A model generated the notes under the pieces. It was not told the origin of the DNA. It saw only the letters and a list, made by a program, of their open reading frames with translations, and ran no database searches. Positions 54,301 through 63,654 of a DNA stretch of 64,000 nt are shown here, one piece after another. Each line of letters opens with the position of its first letter. Positions within the stretch are counted from its first letter, which is position 1. The stretch is taken from positions 4,340,001 through 4,404,000 of the forward strand of contig NC_088936.1 of the NCBI RefSeq assembly GCF_033473495.1, written 5' to 3'. A program made the translations under genes and the position numbers. Origin of the DNA: Cercospora beticola (taxonomy: Eukaryota > Ascomycota > Dothideomycetes > Mycosphaerellales > Mycosphaerellaceae).

Positions 54301-57300
54301 CTCCTCCAGTTCTGCCAGCATCTGCACGCGGACAATGACGCTGTATGCACGGGTATAGCTTTCACCAAGGAGAGCCGAAAGTTCTGTGTCCAGTCCGTCC
54401 CTTGCCTTGGTGATATGGAGATGTGCCTCGTCAAAGTGGTTGCGATGAATTGACAGAATGGCTCCAAAGAAACTACGATCGGGAGTGTTCTGCTTCATTA
54501 CTCCGAGATACTCGTCCATGATGTCCCATAGGCCCATGCCCCATGCAGCGGCCGCCGCCAGGGGCGCTATCTTCCGGCGTTCGTCGCTGTTTGCGATGAC
54601 CCAGCGATCATACGCGATCTGGGACAGAGTATCCCATTCACCGAGAGCGTGGAGACATCTCATCTTGCCCATGACCACTTCGAACGAGACCTTGTCCTCG
54701 TTGGCCATTTCGCGTTCTTCGCGCTCCTGGTAAGCCATCAAGGCTTCGTCCCATCGTTGAAGTTTCTCGTACCAAGTCTCCTTGAGGTCTACATCATTGT
54801 AGCCTTGAGCTTTCTTCAAGATACCAAACGCTGCATCAGTTTGCTGTAATTGATTGTTGATTGAAATGAGCGCCTCCACAGCACTGGCGTTCTGCTCAGC
54901 GTTGAATTCGAGCTCCTTGTAGTGCAACGCCTTGGCGAAAGCATGACACTTGCCCGCGTACATCCCGAGCGTCCGAACATCAATCGGCAACGCTTTGTCA
55001 TCATGCTCCATGAACTCAGCGAGGTTGAGCAGAGTCTGCAAGATTTCTGGCGGAATGTTAGGACTTGTCAAAGCAGTTTCGATCGCTCGCACGAGCTCCT
55101 CTTGATACTGGTCGTAAAGTTCTGTCCAACAGCTGACGAAAGCGGAGTTGAACAGAGAGCGAGCAAGCGAAGGGTACACGCCAGCCAGATTAGTGCAGGC
55201 TCTCAACGCTTGCTGCGGACTCTCGCGCAGTAGCTCGACCGAGAATCGTCGCATCCATTCGATCCAGTCTTCTTTTGTCGACTTCTGACTCGCTTCCCAG
55301 GCATTTTTGAGATGCTGCTGATTGACTGCAAGCTTCTTCGTTGAGATCTCAGTCGGATATTGATCTTCATCTTCGTCATTATATCGCTCGTCGGGGCTCA
55401 AGTCTTGCGGCAGTGCTTCATGCTTCTTGAGCTTGGTGACGATGAGGTTGTATGCGGTGTGATTTATGCGCTGCTGTACCAGTATCTTGTCGATCGTCGG
55501 TACAAAGTGTAGGAAGTCCTGTCCTAGCTGGAAAATTAGCGCACATAGTGTCTCCATGGCAGCAGGCTTCAGCTGGTTGTCGTTGCTCTGTAGGACCCGA
55601 GCGAGAGGGTGCACAATCTTGGCAGCGAATTCACTAATGTTCACTTGCTTGCTGAGACGACCAATGGTCTCAATTGCTGCCTTGCGTACTGCTCGATCTT
55701 TGTAGCGGCCATCGGCGTTGTCAAACATACGGACAACAACCGGTATGATGAGGTGCATGTATTCCTCCGCGCTCGACCCGAAGACAAGGAATGCGTGGAG
55801 TACTCGCTGCATGGCAGCACGGCCGGCTTCTGATCGCCCGTCGGCATCAAGTACACCAAGCATGAGTGGCAGAACATTGGCGAGGTATACTTTGAACTCT
55901 CCCTCCAAGCTTCGCGCAATGCTCTCAATAAGACTCAGAATGGTCGCTTGGAGCTGAGTGCTCCGGTGCCAATAGTCACTGATGGCTTCCAAAATCACCG
56001 GTAGGTGAGGTCTGATGTGCTGGCGTACGATCTTGACGAGACTGCTCAGTTGGTTGAAGTAACCTTCAAGCCGATTTTCCGTGCCAGCGTCTTTCAGCAC
56101 ACCTACCATTCCTGGGACGACGATGCCGAGGAACGGTACACACTTCATTCCCATGGTCGCATAAATGTTCATGACAGCCTCGCATACAGCTGAATGATAC
56201 GATTTCAGTGTGTCCTCCTTCAGCATCTCCATGAGTGTGTGGATAACGACGGTTGGATAGTAGTCTTCGTTGCTTGGTGTGATGCCCTGCATGATGAGCG
56301 TAACGTCGGAGACGCCGTGAAAGTCAGCCTTCAGATTTGACTCTGGTGACTCTTCCATGACTTGCTGATGCTTGTACGGATCCAATGCACCAAGTATACC
56401 CATGAGTCGGATCGTCTCGCGTCTGAGATCGCCAGGCGGCTCGCTCTTTACAATGTTGACAAGGATAGTGAGCAAGTCAGGATGATCAGTATACGGCTGA
56501 ATCACATAGCCACTGTTGCTGGCCAGCTGACCAAGCGTACACAGAGCAGCTTCGCGCTTCTTAGGCGCAGCGAGATCCTGAAGGCTCCGTATGATGATCT
56601 TCATGAGTTCGGGAATGTATCGCTTCATCTCTTCGCCGCCGACACTGGCGAGATCGCCAAGGGCGCGCAGCGTGGTCGCAGCGACTTCCGAGTTTGGGTC
56701 TTCTGCTTTGGGCAAAAGTACATGCACCATCGGATCGACGTAAGGCTTGATAAGCTTGCTGCTCGCGCCAACAAGGTGGCTGATGAGCTGTGCAGACTCT
56801 CTCTTGTTGGCGGCGCTGTTCGAATACTCGATCTCGGTCAATAATTGGATGAGCACCTTGCGGAGTGACGGGAAAACATAGGCAGGGTTCACACTTGTCA
56901 GCCTCCCGATAATGGTCATTGCCGCTTCGCGGATCGCAAACTTCTCATCGTTCAGACTGATGAATAAAGTTCGAACGTTCTCTGCTTTTGCCAGATGTCG
57001 ATCGAACCGCGGGTCGAGAGATACGAGCACTGTTTGTCGAATATCGGGATGCGGATCTGACACGCCGACTGTAAGTAGCTTTTCAATCACGTCGGAGACC
57101 ACTTGGATTGCATGGTGACTCGTCTGATGCACAATGGGATCCTTGACGAACAGCTGACAGCATGTTAGTGCCGCAGCTTTGCGTATACCAGGATCGTCAT
57201 CCTCCACGTAACGGATAGCTACGTCTCGCACGAACTCGTTGAGCACATGGCCAGTGAAATCAAAACTGCCGAGGGTGTGAAGGGCCAACGCGATTTCCTG

Positions 57301-58722
57301 GTCTTTGTGTTCCTGGTGCTGTGGATCCTTCTGATCTCGATACTCTTTGGTGTAAATCGGTGGCAAACCCTTGCCCTGTGTAGGATGGCCCAGCGTCTGG
57401 AATGGCTGCCCACACAACGTCCTGCTCAAAAGATCAAGCAACTTCTCTTGGATCGTCGTTTTGACAGGCGGAATATAATGCGCCATGTCAACCAGCGCCT
57501 GTGTCAGCGCATCAGACAGCCCGCAAGCGAATATGGGGTCGAGAAGAGCTTCCATGTACTTGCTCAAAGTTTGGCCAACAGCAATACTGATCATGCTTAT
57601 GCATTCAAAGATCGGGGCCTCATCCGAGTGTCTCGTTCTGTTCTTGACCGACAGAGCATCGCGGATGTGAAGCAGGATAGTATCCAGATACGGAGCGATC
57701 TGAGAGCCAACGGCATGTGCAATCTTACCAATGGCGACGAATGCGAGATTTCTCTGCTTCGCATCTTTAAGCAGGTTTTGTAGATGCTGCATGGATCGTG
57801 CGAGGTAGTGGTTGCAGAACTCCTTCGGTGCATAACCAGCCAGGAGCGGAATAATCTCCACTACAGTGCGCCGCACAGTCGGATCTTTGTGCTCACGGTA
57901 CTGTTGCTGCAAGACTCGCTCGCAGACTTCCTTGTACTTGGCACCATGCATGTACATGCCGCCTTGCACAAGCAGCTCTTTGAAGGTCAACAAGGAGCCG
58001 TGCACATACTCGACTGTACCACGACGCAGTCCGTTGACCGACTCCTCGTACATTCGCGTAAACATGGACGAGCGCATCTGCGGGTCGCGGGCGGAGAGGA
58101 TCTTGAAAGTGTGCGAGATGACTTCCGCAGAGGTTTCGCGAATAACGACCTTCTGGTCTCGCAGACCTTCCCAGATGCTCATCAAGATGCCAGGGATGTA
58201 GATGTATAACAGCGTCGAACTGTTCTTGGCCAGCTCCCGCAAAATGAGCACAGCAGCGAAACGCCTGTTCTCGTTGCGATCGGACGTCAACCATTCCAGC
58301 GCATGTTTGACCTCCGCTTCAACCAGTTCCGCAGTCAATGCTCCGCCCGGAATTGCCAGTCGTCCCAGGCACTTCGCTGCGACGATCATCGCACTCGTGT
58401 CGTTGCCCTCTAGTGTCCTCTTGATGTAATTGCTGAATTTGGTGACTTTCGAAGCAGCATCGTCGCCCTTGAAATCGATCAACGCATTCAGCGCGTACAG
58501 TCCTCCCATCCGCTCGTGCGTGTCCTGGCCGCTGAGGATGAAGGCGACCATCTTCGCATTGACCTCGTTGTAGTATGAGTTCCATTGTGCCGGCTGCAGC
58601 TCGCGGAAGGCCGCGTTGACCTGCTCGATGAGCCGTGTTGAGGCATTTTGACGGGTGTGGTCGTTGCGCGACTTGAGGTCCTGGAAAATGGCGCTCAAGG
58701 CCTCGCTGTAGGCCGTCGTCAT
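51367..58722 (-). CDS. TOR1: Target of rapamycin (TOR) serine/threonine kinase
   Basis: Central growth kinase of TORC1/TORC2, 2451 aa in one intronless exon. Order: N-terminal HEAT solenoid (about 1-1250), FAT domain (about 1300-1830), FRB (about 1880-1980), kinase (about 2000-2310) and a C-terminal FATC ending HYIGWCSFW. The FRB starts LVSHELIRIAVLWHEQW; the Ser that rapamycin resistance alleles change in yeast is kept as Ser1887. The kinase has GLGDRHPSNLML and the metal motif IHIDFGDCFE (Asp2231). A low-complexity segment of roughly 75 residues between kinase and FATC carries RRGS, RRAS and RHGS sites, like the regulatory region of mTOR. The start (MTTAYSEALSAIFQDLKS) fits other fungal TORs. 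It is head-to-head with U2SURP. Confidence 0.98.
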   Translation of the reverse strand: MTTAYSEALSAIFQDLKSRNDHTRQNASTRLIEQVNAAFRELQPAQWNSYYNEVNAKMVAFILSGQDTHERMGGLYALNALIDFKGDDAASKVTKFSNYIKRTLEGNDTSAMIVAAKCLGRLAIPGGALTAELVEAEVKHALEWLTSDRNENRRFAAVLILRELAKNSSTLLYIYIPGILMSIWEGLRDQKVVIRETSAEVISHTFKILSARDPQMRSSMFTRMYEESVNGLRRGTVEYVHGSLLTFKELLVQGGMYMHGAKYKEVCERVLQQQYREHKDPTVRRTVVEIIPLLAGYAPKEFCNHYLARSMQHLQNLLKDAKQRNLAFVAIGKIAHAVGSQIAPYLDTILLHIRDALSVKNRTRHSDEAPIFECISMISIAVGQTLSKYMEALLDPIFACGLSDALTQALVDMAHYIPPVKTTIQEKLLDLLSRTLCGQPFQTLGHPTQGKGLPPIYTKEYRDQKDPQHQEHKDQEIALALHTLGSFDFTGHVLNEFVRDVAIRYVEDDDPGIRKAAALTCCQLFVKDPIVHQTSHHAIQVVSDVIEKLLTVGVSDPHPDIRQTVLVSLDPRFDRHLAKAENVRTLFISLNDEKFAIREAAMTIIGRLTSVNPAYVFPSLRKVLIQLLTEIEYSNSAANKRESAQLISHLVGASSKLIKPYVDPMVHVLLPKAEDPNSEVAATTLRALGDLASVGGEEMKRYIPELMKIIIRSLQDLAAPKKREAALCTLGQLASNSGYVIQPYTDHPDLLTILVNIVKSEPPGDLRRETIRLMGILGALDPYKHQQVMEESPESNLKADFHGVSDVTLIMQGITPSNEDYYPTVVIHTLMEMLKEDTLKSYHSAVCEAVMNIYATMGMKCVPFLGIVVPGMVGVLKDAGTENRLEGYFNQLSSLVKIVRQHIRPHLPVILEAISDYWHRSTQLQATILSLIESIARSLEGEFKVYLANVLPLMLGVLDADGRSEAGRAAMQRVLHAFLVFGSSAEEYMHLIIPVVVRMFDNADGRYKDRAVRKAAIETIGRLSKQVNISEFAAKIVHPLARVLQSNDNQLKPAAMETLCALIFQLGQDFLHFVPTIDKILVQQRINHTAYNLIVTKLKKHEALPQDLSPDERYNDEDEDQYPTEISTKKLAVNQQHLKNAWEASQKSTKEDWIEWMRRFSVELLRESPQQALRACTNLAGVYPSLARSLFNSAFVSCWTELYDQYQEELVRAIETALTSPNIPPEILQTLLNLAEFMEHDDKALPIDVRTLGMYAGKCHAFAKALHYKELEFNAEQNASAVEALISINNQLQQTDAAFGILKKAQGYNDVDLKETWYEKLQRWDEALMAYQEREEREMANEDKVSFEVVMGKMRCLHALGEWDTLSQIAYDRWVIANSDERRKIAPLAAAAAWGMGLWDIMDEYLGVMKQNTPDRSFFGAILSIHRNHFDEAHLHITKARDGLDTELSALLGESYTRAYSVIVRVQMLAELEEIIQYKQHSHDPEKQDRMRTTWTKRLRGNQRQVDVWQRMLKVRALVISPQENQEMYIKFASICRKAQRPGLAEKSLNSLLNFSSSQHLSTLADGDKESWDIVHQAPYPVQYATFKFLWSNDQHDAALGALRSFTKTLKDDYEGRMAAAAPHLNGHPGSVLNGVNGMNGVNGVNGIHSTGPFGAANAHQISPKEKAELDEWRLLLARCYLKQGDWQVKLHNGDWQSEHVADVLASYHAATRYHESWYKAWHAWALANFEVVTSLTSGDREATDVPSYIVTEHVVPAVKGFFKSIALSSTSSLQDTLRLLTLWFAHGNYQEVTQAVTQGISSVSVDTWLEVIPQLIARINQPNRLVKEGIHNLLVDIGRAHPQALVYPLTVSMKSDAVGRSRSARRIMDAMQQHSPKLVEQAGLVSHELIRIAVLWHEQWHEGLEEASRLYFGDHNIQGMLATLEPLHEMLRKGPETLREISFIQSFGRDLNEARDWCEAYKTTKEIGDLNQAWDLYYGVFKRIARQLPQLMSLELQYVSPELKNAHDLDLAVPGTYVVGKPVVRIQSFEPVATVISSKQRPRKLGLKGSDGLKYDFMVKGHEDIRQDERVMQLFGLVNTLLQTDTECLKRHLNIQRYAAIPLSTQAGLLGWVPNSDTLHVLIREYRESRKILLNIEHRIMLQMAPDYDNLTLMQKVEVFGYALDNTTGQDLYRVLWLKSKSSEAWLDRRTNYTRSLAVMSMVGYVLGLGDRHPSNLMLDRVTGKIIHIDFGDCFEVAMHREKYPERVPFRLTRMLTFAMEVSNIEGSYRTTCEHVMRLLRSNKESLMAVLEAFIHDPLLTWRLGTRDAPSDPTYQSERRGSIMHSENGAPQLVGAPPQHDRRRASVMGGDSNAPPAGDRPPNSSYRPGRPRHGSIVPGMNGYPAQDPMEKEVQNARALQVLARVKEKLTGRDFKKEQELTIEDQVDRLLAEATNLENLCQHYIGWCSFW

Positions 58723-59081
58723 GTTTGGCGAGTGTGCTTGCGATGTGCCAGTCGCAAGACTTTCAGTGTGGGAGCCGCTCGATGTCGTCGATCATGGTCC
58801 TCGCCGTCTTCCGCGCATTCACTCCGCGCCGCCTGCAAAGATACTGCGTGGATATCGACAGTGGCGGCGTGCGGGCGGCGGCGATGTCAGAGCGCGTGGT
58901 GCAGCTGCTGCTGCTGTGCGGGAGAGGTTGACCATGCATGTGACCCTGCCGAACGCCGATCGAAGCCAGAAAGCTTGTTTGCGGACTTTCGTGAAGCGCG
59001 ACGCGTTGCAACATTGTGAGCCCACGTCACAGACATCGACACCTGGAAATGGAACTTCGATAACACACGCACCCATCCACC
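58723..59081. promoter_or_regulatory. Bidirectional promoter between TOR and U2SURP
   Basis: 359 bp between divergent start codons. It must hold both core promoters and leaders. No TATA box is evident, as expected for housekeeping genes. Confidence 0.6.
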
Positions 59082-61550
59082 ATGGCCGACGAAGAAGCGC
59101 CCAAAGAATTTCCCGATGTCAGCCAGAAGCTGGCCGCCCCGAAGAAGTTGTCCGCCTTCGAAAAGGAGCGACTAGCAGCGGAGGAGAAGCGTCGCCGGGA
59201 GCAGGCCGAGACAGCAGCTGCATTAGCTGAATTTGAGGATTCCTTTGGTGGGAGTGACGACTACGATGGCTACTCCAACTCGTCGCGAGGACCGCCGTCG
59301 GGGCCTGGGCGGGGATATGGAGGCTCCCGAGGCGGATTTGGAGGACCTCCGCCCAGCCTGAAGCGAAAGCGAGCGTTGGATGAATTGCGAGAGCAGCAGG
59401 AGGTCCGACGGGAACAGGAAGCTCTGGCTGCCGAGTACAACCTGGGCGGGAATGCAAGACGAGACGAGTCCAGCAGACATACCCGAGCAGACGAAGACGA
59501 TCCCGGAGCTGCTGCGCCCAGGCCGACGGTACAGTTGTCCAATTTACCGCCATCTTTCAATGAAGGTGTTGTGCGTGAGCTCCTGGCCGATCACCTCAAG
59601 GTCCATAGCGTTTCAATATCGCCGCCACTCAGGCATGGCAGGATGTCTGTGACGGCAATAGCACTGCTGGACTACGAGACACCTACCTCTCAGATTGATA
59701 CTGCCGTCAGTGCCCTCAGAGACCGCTACCTTGGATGTGGCTTTCGACTGGTCATCGCGCGCCATTTGTCATCAACAGCCCTGCCACCAGGCACGCTACC
59801 TGGCTCGGGAGCAGAACCGCAGCCCTTTGGCGCCGAAAAGATCAACCGCGACCAGCCCAGAGGAGGATATAGTATGCGCAATGCCCCTCCACCTTCAGAC
59901 TTCGCTCCTCCGGATTCGTATGAGCCGCGACCACCACGCAATGGAGGCCTTGAAGCGGTGGCCCATCTTTCTGTACAACCACCATTGGAGATTGCGAGCG
60001 TGAGAGCAATTCACGTCATAGTAGAACGGCTGTTGTCAGAGCCCAGCCCCGAGAAGGCCATCGAGCTTGAAGCTGTCCTGATGTCAATGCCCGAAGTGGA
60101 AACTGATGAGCGATTCGCCTTTCTGTACGATCCGCATAGTCCGGAAGGAATATATTATCGCTACTTACTGTGGAATGATGACGAGGACTTTGAGGTTCTG
60201 CAGGAACAGAGACGAATTCGCAGAGGTCCCGAACGGCCTTTTGATGACGTCCCCATTGACTGGAACATCTTGCAGGGCGATGTTCCGTTCATGGATCTCA
60301 CCAAATTGGGCGACGCGCTGAATCATCCCAACTATGAATCTTCCGATGAGGAGAGCGATGACGAAGCCGAGCAACGTAAATTCAATACGAGCCGGAGAGA
60401 AGGAGAGGGAGCGCCTTCTGCTGACAAGAAGCATTTGACGCCTCTGCAGATTGCTAAATTCGCCTGGCTCCTCTCACGATTGCCCACAACGCAAGCTAAG
60501 TTGCGACTTGGTGACATTGCAGCTATCTCGGCTTTCGCCATCAAGAATGCCGGCGCTGGGGCGGAAGAGATAGTTGACATGCTGGTCCTGAATGTCGAGA
60601 AGCCATTCGGCTCGACACAGTGCGGCAAATTTGACGAGGAAGATCCAAATCAGGATGACGAAGACGTCTATGAACCGGATGAGGAGCTACCAAGCATCGA
60701 AGCTCACGGTCTTTCAGGCAGAGACAAAAAAGAGCATGATACCGACCCATCTCAGATCAAGCTTGTTGCTCTATATCTGATCAATGACATTTTACACAAC
60801 TCTGCAACAGCCGGAGTACGCAACGCTTGGAAGTACCGTCAACTGTTCGAAACGGCGTTTCGTCGACAGAGTACATTTCAGACGCTTGGGTGTCTAGGCA
60901 AAGATCTTGGATGGGGAAGAATGAAAGAGCAACAGTGGCGCAATCGAGTGGGGGTGCTCTTCGAGATCTGGGAGCGAAACAGCGTGTTTGCTGCAGATGT
61001 ATTTGATGAGTTCAAGAGAGGGTTCTTCGAGCAACCTGCCGAGGATGGTCCCGATCAGGGCGATGAGGGCAATCAGGACGGAAAAGTCACAGTGGGAGAT
61101 TTGAAACACCTTTCAAAGTTCAAGCGCATTGATGGCACCGCATCACCTGCTGCTGCTTCGGAATCTCCAGCACCGGCACCCATCACTGGACCCGCAGCCG
61201 ACACTGCAGCTCTGCTCATGGATGATCGGCCGTTGGATGAGGCAGAAGAGGCCGACTTGGATGGCGCATCTGTGGACCTGGACGGAGATTCAGTGGACTT
61301 GGACGCGTCGCCACCGGATGAAGTTAACGATGGTCCTGAAGAGGGCGGTGGCCCGACAGCCGACGTGGAAATGTCTGCGATTGAGGACGATACGTCAAAG
61401 ACAGATTCCCATCTGCCTGCCGATTCAGCAAAGGCTAATGGCAATGGCTTCTCCTTGAAGAGCTCCAGCGGGGGCAAAGCACAGCCTCCTGCTGAACCGG
61501 CTCGCAAGCGACAGGCAGAAGACATGTTCGCTGATAGTGATGATGATTAA
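59082..61550 (+). CDS. U2 snRNP-associated SURP/CID protein (SR140-like)
   Basis: Nuclear splicing factor related to U2SURP/SR140, 822 aa, single exon. An N-terminal Lys/Glu coil (KLSAFEKERLAAEEKRRREQAE) is followed by a Gly/Ser-rich stretch and an RRM at about 150-225 (PTVQLSNLPPSFNEGVVRELLADHL). A SURP-like module lies at about 305-365 (IHVIVERLLSE...MSMPEVETDERFAFLYDPHSPEGIYYRYLLW). A CID domain spans about 450-640 (LTPLQIAKFAWLLSRL...VALYLINDILHNS...AWKYRQLFE). CID domains bind the RNA polymerase II CTD, linking splicing to transcription. The Ala/Pro/Asp-rich tail ends in a Lys/Arg signal (ARKRQAEDMF). The RRM lacks clear aromatic RNP1 residues and may bind protein. Usual vertebrate length is about 1030, so the RS tail is missing here. 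Confidence 0.88.
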   Translation: MADEEAPKEFPDVSQKLAAPKKLSAFEKERLAAEEKRRREQAETAAALAEFEDSFGGSDDYDGYSNSSRGPPSGPGRGYGGSRGGFGGPPPSLKRKRALDELREQQEVRREQEALAAEYNLGGNARRDESSRHTRADEDDPGAAAPRPTVQLSNLPPSFNEGVVRELLADHLKVHSVSISPPLRHGRMSVTAIALLDYETPTSQIDTAVSALRDRYLGCGFRLVIARHLSSTALPPGTLPGSGAEPQPFGAEKINRDQPRGGYSMRNAPPPSDFAPPDSYEPRPPRNGGLEAVAHLSVQPPLEIASVRAIHVIVERLLSEPSPEKAIELEAVLMSMPEVETDERFAFLYDPHSPEGIYYRYLLWNDDEDFEVLQEQRRIRRGPERPFDDVPIDWNILQGDVPFMDLTKLGDALNHPNYESSDEESDDEAEQRKFNTSRREGEGAPSADKKHLTPLQIAKFAWLLSRLPTTQAKLRLGDIAAISAFAIKNAGAGAEEIVDMLVLNVEKPFGSTQCGKFDEEDPNQDDEDVYEPDEELPSIEAHGLSGRDKKEHDTDPSQIKLVALYLINDILHNSATAGVRNAWKYRQLFETAFRRQSTFQTLGCLGKDLGWGRMKEQQWRNRVGVLFEIWERNSVFAADVFDEFKRGFFEQPAEDGPDQGDEGNQDGKVTVGDLKHLSKFKRIDGTASPAAASESPAPAPITGPAADTAALLMDDRPLDEAEEADLDGASVDLDGDSVDLDASPPDEVNDGPEEGGGPTADVEMSAIEDDTSKTDSHLPADSAKANGNGFSLKSSSGGKAQPPAEPARKRQAEDMFADSDDD

Positions 61551-62132
61551 TGAAACTTCGGAGACCGCTAGTTTTCGGACGGCGAGTTCTCCACCTTACC
61601 CACAACCAGTGCTGTCTGCGTTCCTGCCACTTCCGAGTTGCTTCATCATCTGATCTTGGCGTCTTCACCAGAATAAGTTAGCTGCGGAACTAGGCTAAGT
61701 TGCTCGACTTCACTCTTTGGAGGTTTGACCTCCAAGCTGCTAACACAAATCTCAATTGAAGATGTAGTCACACTGTCTGTACGTCCAGAATTGCTACGGC
61801 GCTGTTAGTGTTTGGATGTTTTCGCGACACGCGCAGCAACCCGCGTGGAGTCGGTGCAACCCTGCAGCTTCCCCTCACAATCCCTAGCTTCTCCAGACTT
61901 CTCCAGACTGGGATGCTGGCATCATGCAGCAAATAAGAGTTCATTGCGACCAGGCACCATGAAATGACACGAGAATGGGAACAACCGGGCGGGGAGGTAA
62001 GACTCCGCTTGACCGCGCAACAAGATAATCCCAAGCTGCGCCTGGAAAAATTGTCCTTGACCACCACTTTCGCTCACCACACAGATCCAAGTCGACGGAA
62101 CAGCCACTTCTTCACAAGACGTCATCGTCAGG
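61551..62132. other. Intergenic, nothing recognised
   Basis: 3' flank of U2SURP and promoter of the flavoenzyme gene, both on the plus strand. The hairpin-like GGAGGTTTGACCTCC at 61720-61734 is a short inverted repeat that might form a stem in the transcript. Confidence 0.45.
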
Positions 62133-63654
62133 ATGCCAATCTTCGCGACATATGGCAAGGATGGTCGAAGAATCACGCAGCCTAACAACGTCGCTCCAAC
62201 CATCAAGCGTATAGACGTTGACAATCCGCTCGAAGGAAAGCCGGAGCCTACTGTGCTGATCATCGGAGCTGGTACTTTCGGCACATCTACCGCCTATCAC
62301 CTTGCCCAGCTCTACAAAGACCCATCCAAGGTGACCATCATCGACCAATCCTCCAGCCCACCGAAGCTCGCCGCAGCCATTGATGTTAATCGCGTCATCA
62401 GAACCGACTATGCCAACAAGATATACTGCGACCTCGCATGCGAGACTATCCACCCATGGTTCTGGTCCGAAGAACTGGGTCCATTCTTCCACAAAGTGGG
62501 CTGGCTGATGTACGAAGAAGAAGGCAGCGACCTCAAATCCCGCATCAAATCCACCTTTGAAGGAAGAGGAAGCACTCAAGCCCAAGACATCGACCTCAAC
62601 AACATCTCCTCCCGTTGGAACGCACTCCAAGGCACCTCCTCCGAAGGCTTCCAATCCGCCTACTTCAACCCCGAAGCAGGCTGGTGCGACGCCGCCCAAG
62701 CAACTCACGCCTTCATGCAAGCCGCCGAACGCAAAGGCATCCGCCGCGAAACCGGCAAAGTAACCCAACTCCTCCACGACTCCACAACCAAAACTATTCA
62801 GGGCGCTCAAACCGCCGACGGCCGCACCTTCTACGCCGATAAAACGATCCTCTGCACCGGCCCCTGGACCTCCGCCCTCCTCTCCACCCTCGAAGAATCC
62901 CTCTCCCTACCCACCAACCTCCGCATCGAATCCCAAATCCAAGCCACAGGTCTCTGCGCAGCCTACTACAACTGCACCTCAACCGAAATCTCCCAACTCG
63001 ATAACTTCCAACTCCCCGTCGTAGTCTACGGTGGTCTCGGAGAGATCATCCCACCCTCTCATGGAAACAAACTCATGAAATACGCGAATTCTCGCTCTGG
63101 AATTATAAATTCCCACACTCTTCCTTCGGGTCATAAGATTTCCATCCCGGCGGAAGATCAATACTGTGTACCAGAATGCTTGAAACAAGAGACGAAAGCG
63201 ATGATCAGCGAGAAAGTTTTACCTGCGTTTGCGAAGGGTAAAGAACCGGATTATTGGCGTATTTGCTGGGATGCGCAGACTCCGACGGAAGATTTCTTGA
63301 TTTGTAAACATCCGGATCAGGAGAGGTTGAAGGGGTTGTATGTTGCTACGGGAGGCAGCTTTCACTCGTATAAGTATGCGCCCCTTGTCTATTTTGCTAC
63401 GACTGCATGTGACTTCGAAGTACTGACTGTGTTCAATCAGGTTCCTCCCCATCATCGGAAAATACATCCTCAACGTGCTGTACGATGTCTCGAATGGCGA
63501 AGAGAAAGACAAAGCATGGGGCTGGAAAGAAAAGGGACAATGGGTCGACGTTCATGAACGAGGATTGTTGAGTCATAAGAGTGTCGTCAAGACAGAGCTG
63601 CAGGCATTGTTCGCTCGAGGTGGGGGATCGAAGGTCAGTGCGCCTAGGCTTTGA
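62133..63654 (+). CDS. FAD-dependent amine/amino-acid oxidase (sarcosine/fructosyl-amine oxidase-like)
   Basis: Flavoprotein of 484 aa in the DAO/MSOX superfamily. Exons 62133-63373 and 63441-63654; GTATGC donor, CTGAC branch, CAG acceptor, restoring GGSFHSYKFLPIIGKYI. The dinucleotide-binding motif is VLIIGAGTFGTSTAYHLA (about 41-58). ICWDAQTPTEDFLI is the block where the covalent FAD Cys lies in monomeric sarcosine and fructosyl-amine oxidases, so a cysteinyl-FAD is likely. A-ID-VNRVIRTDYAN and the GGSFHSYKF loop also fit that group. Expected activity is oxidation of secondary amines or N-methyl/glycated amino acids with hydrogen peroxide release, perhaps peroxisomal, but the C-terminus (SAPRL) is a non-standard PTS1. 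The substrate is not determined. Confidence 0.87.

Noticed and set aside
53743..54453. 236-codon plus-strand ORF within TOR
   Set aside because: Antisense shadow in the FAT region, no independent support.
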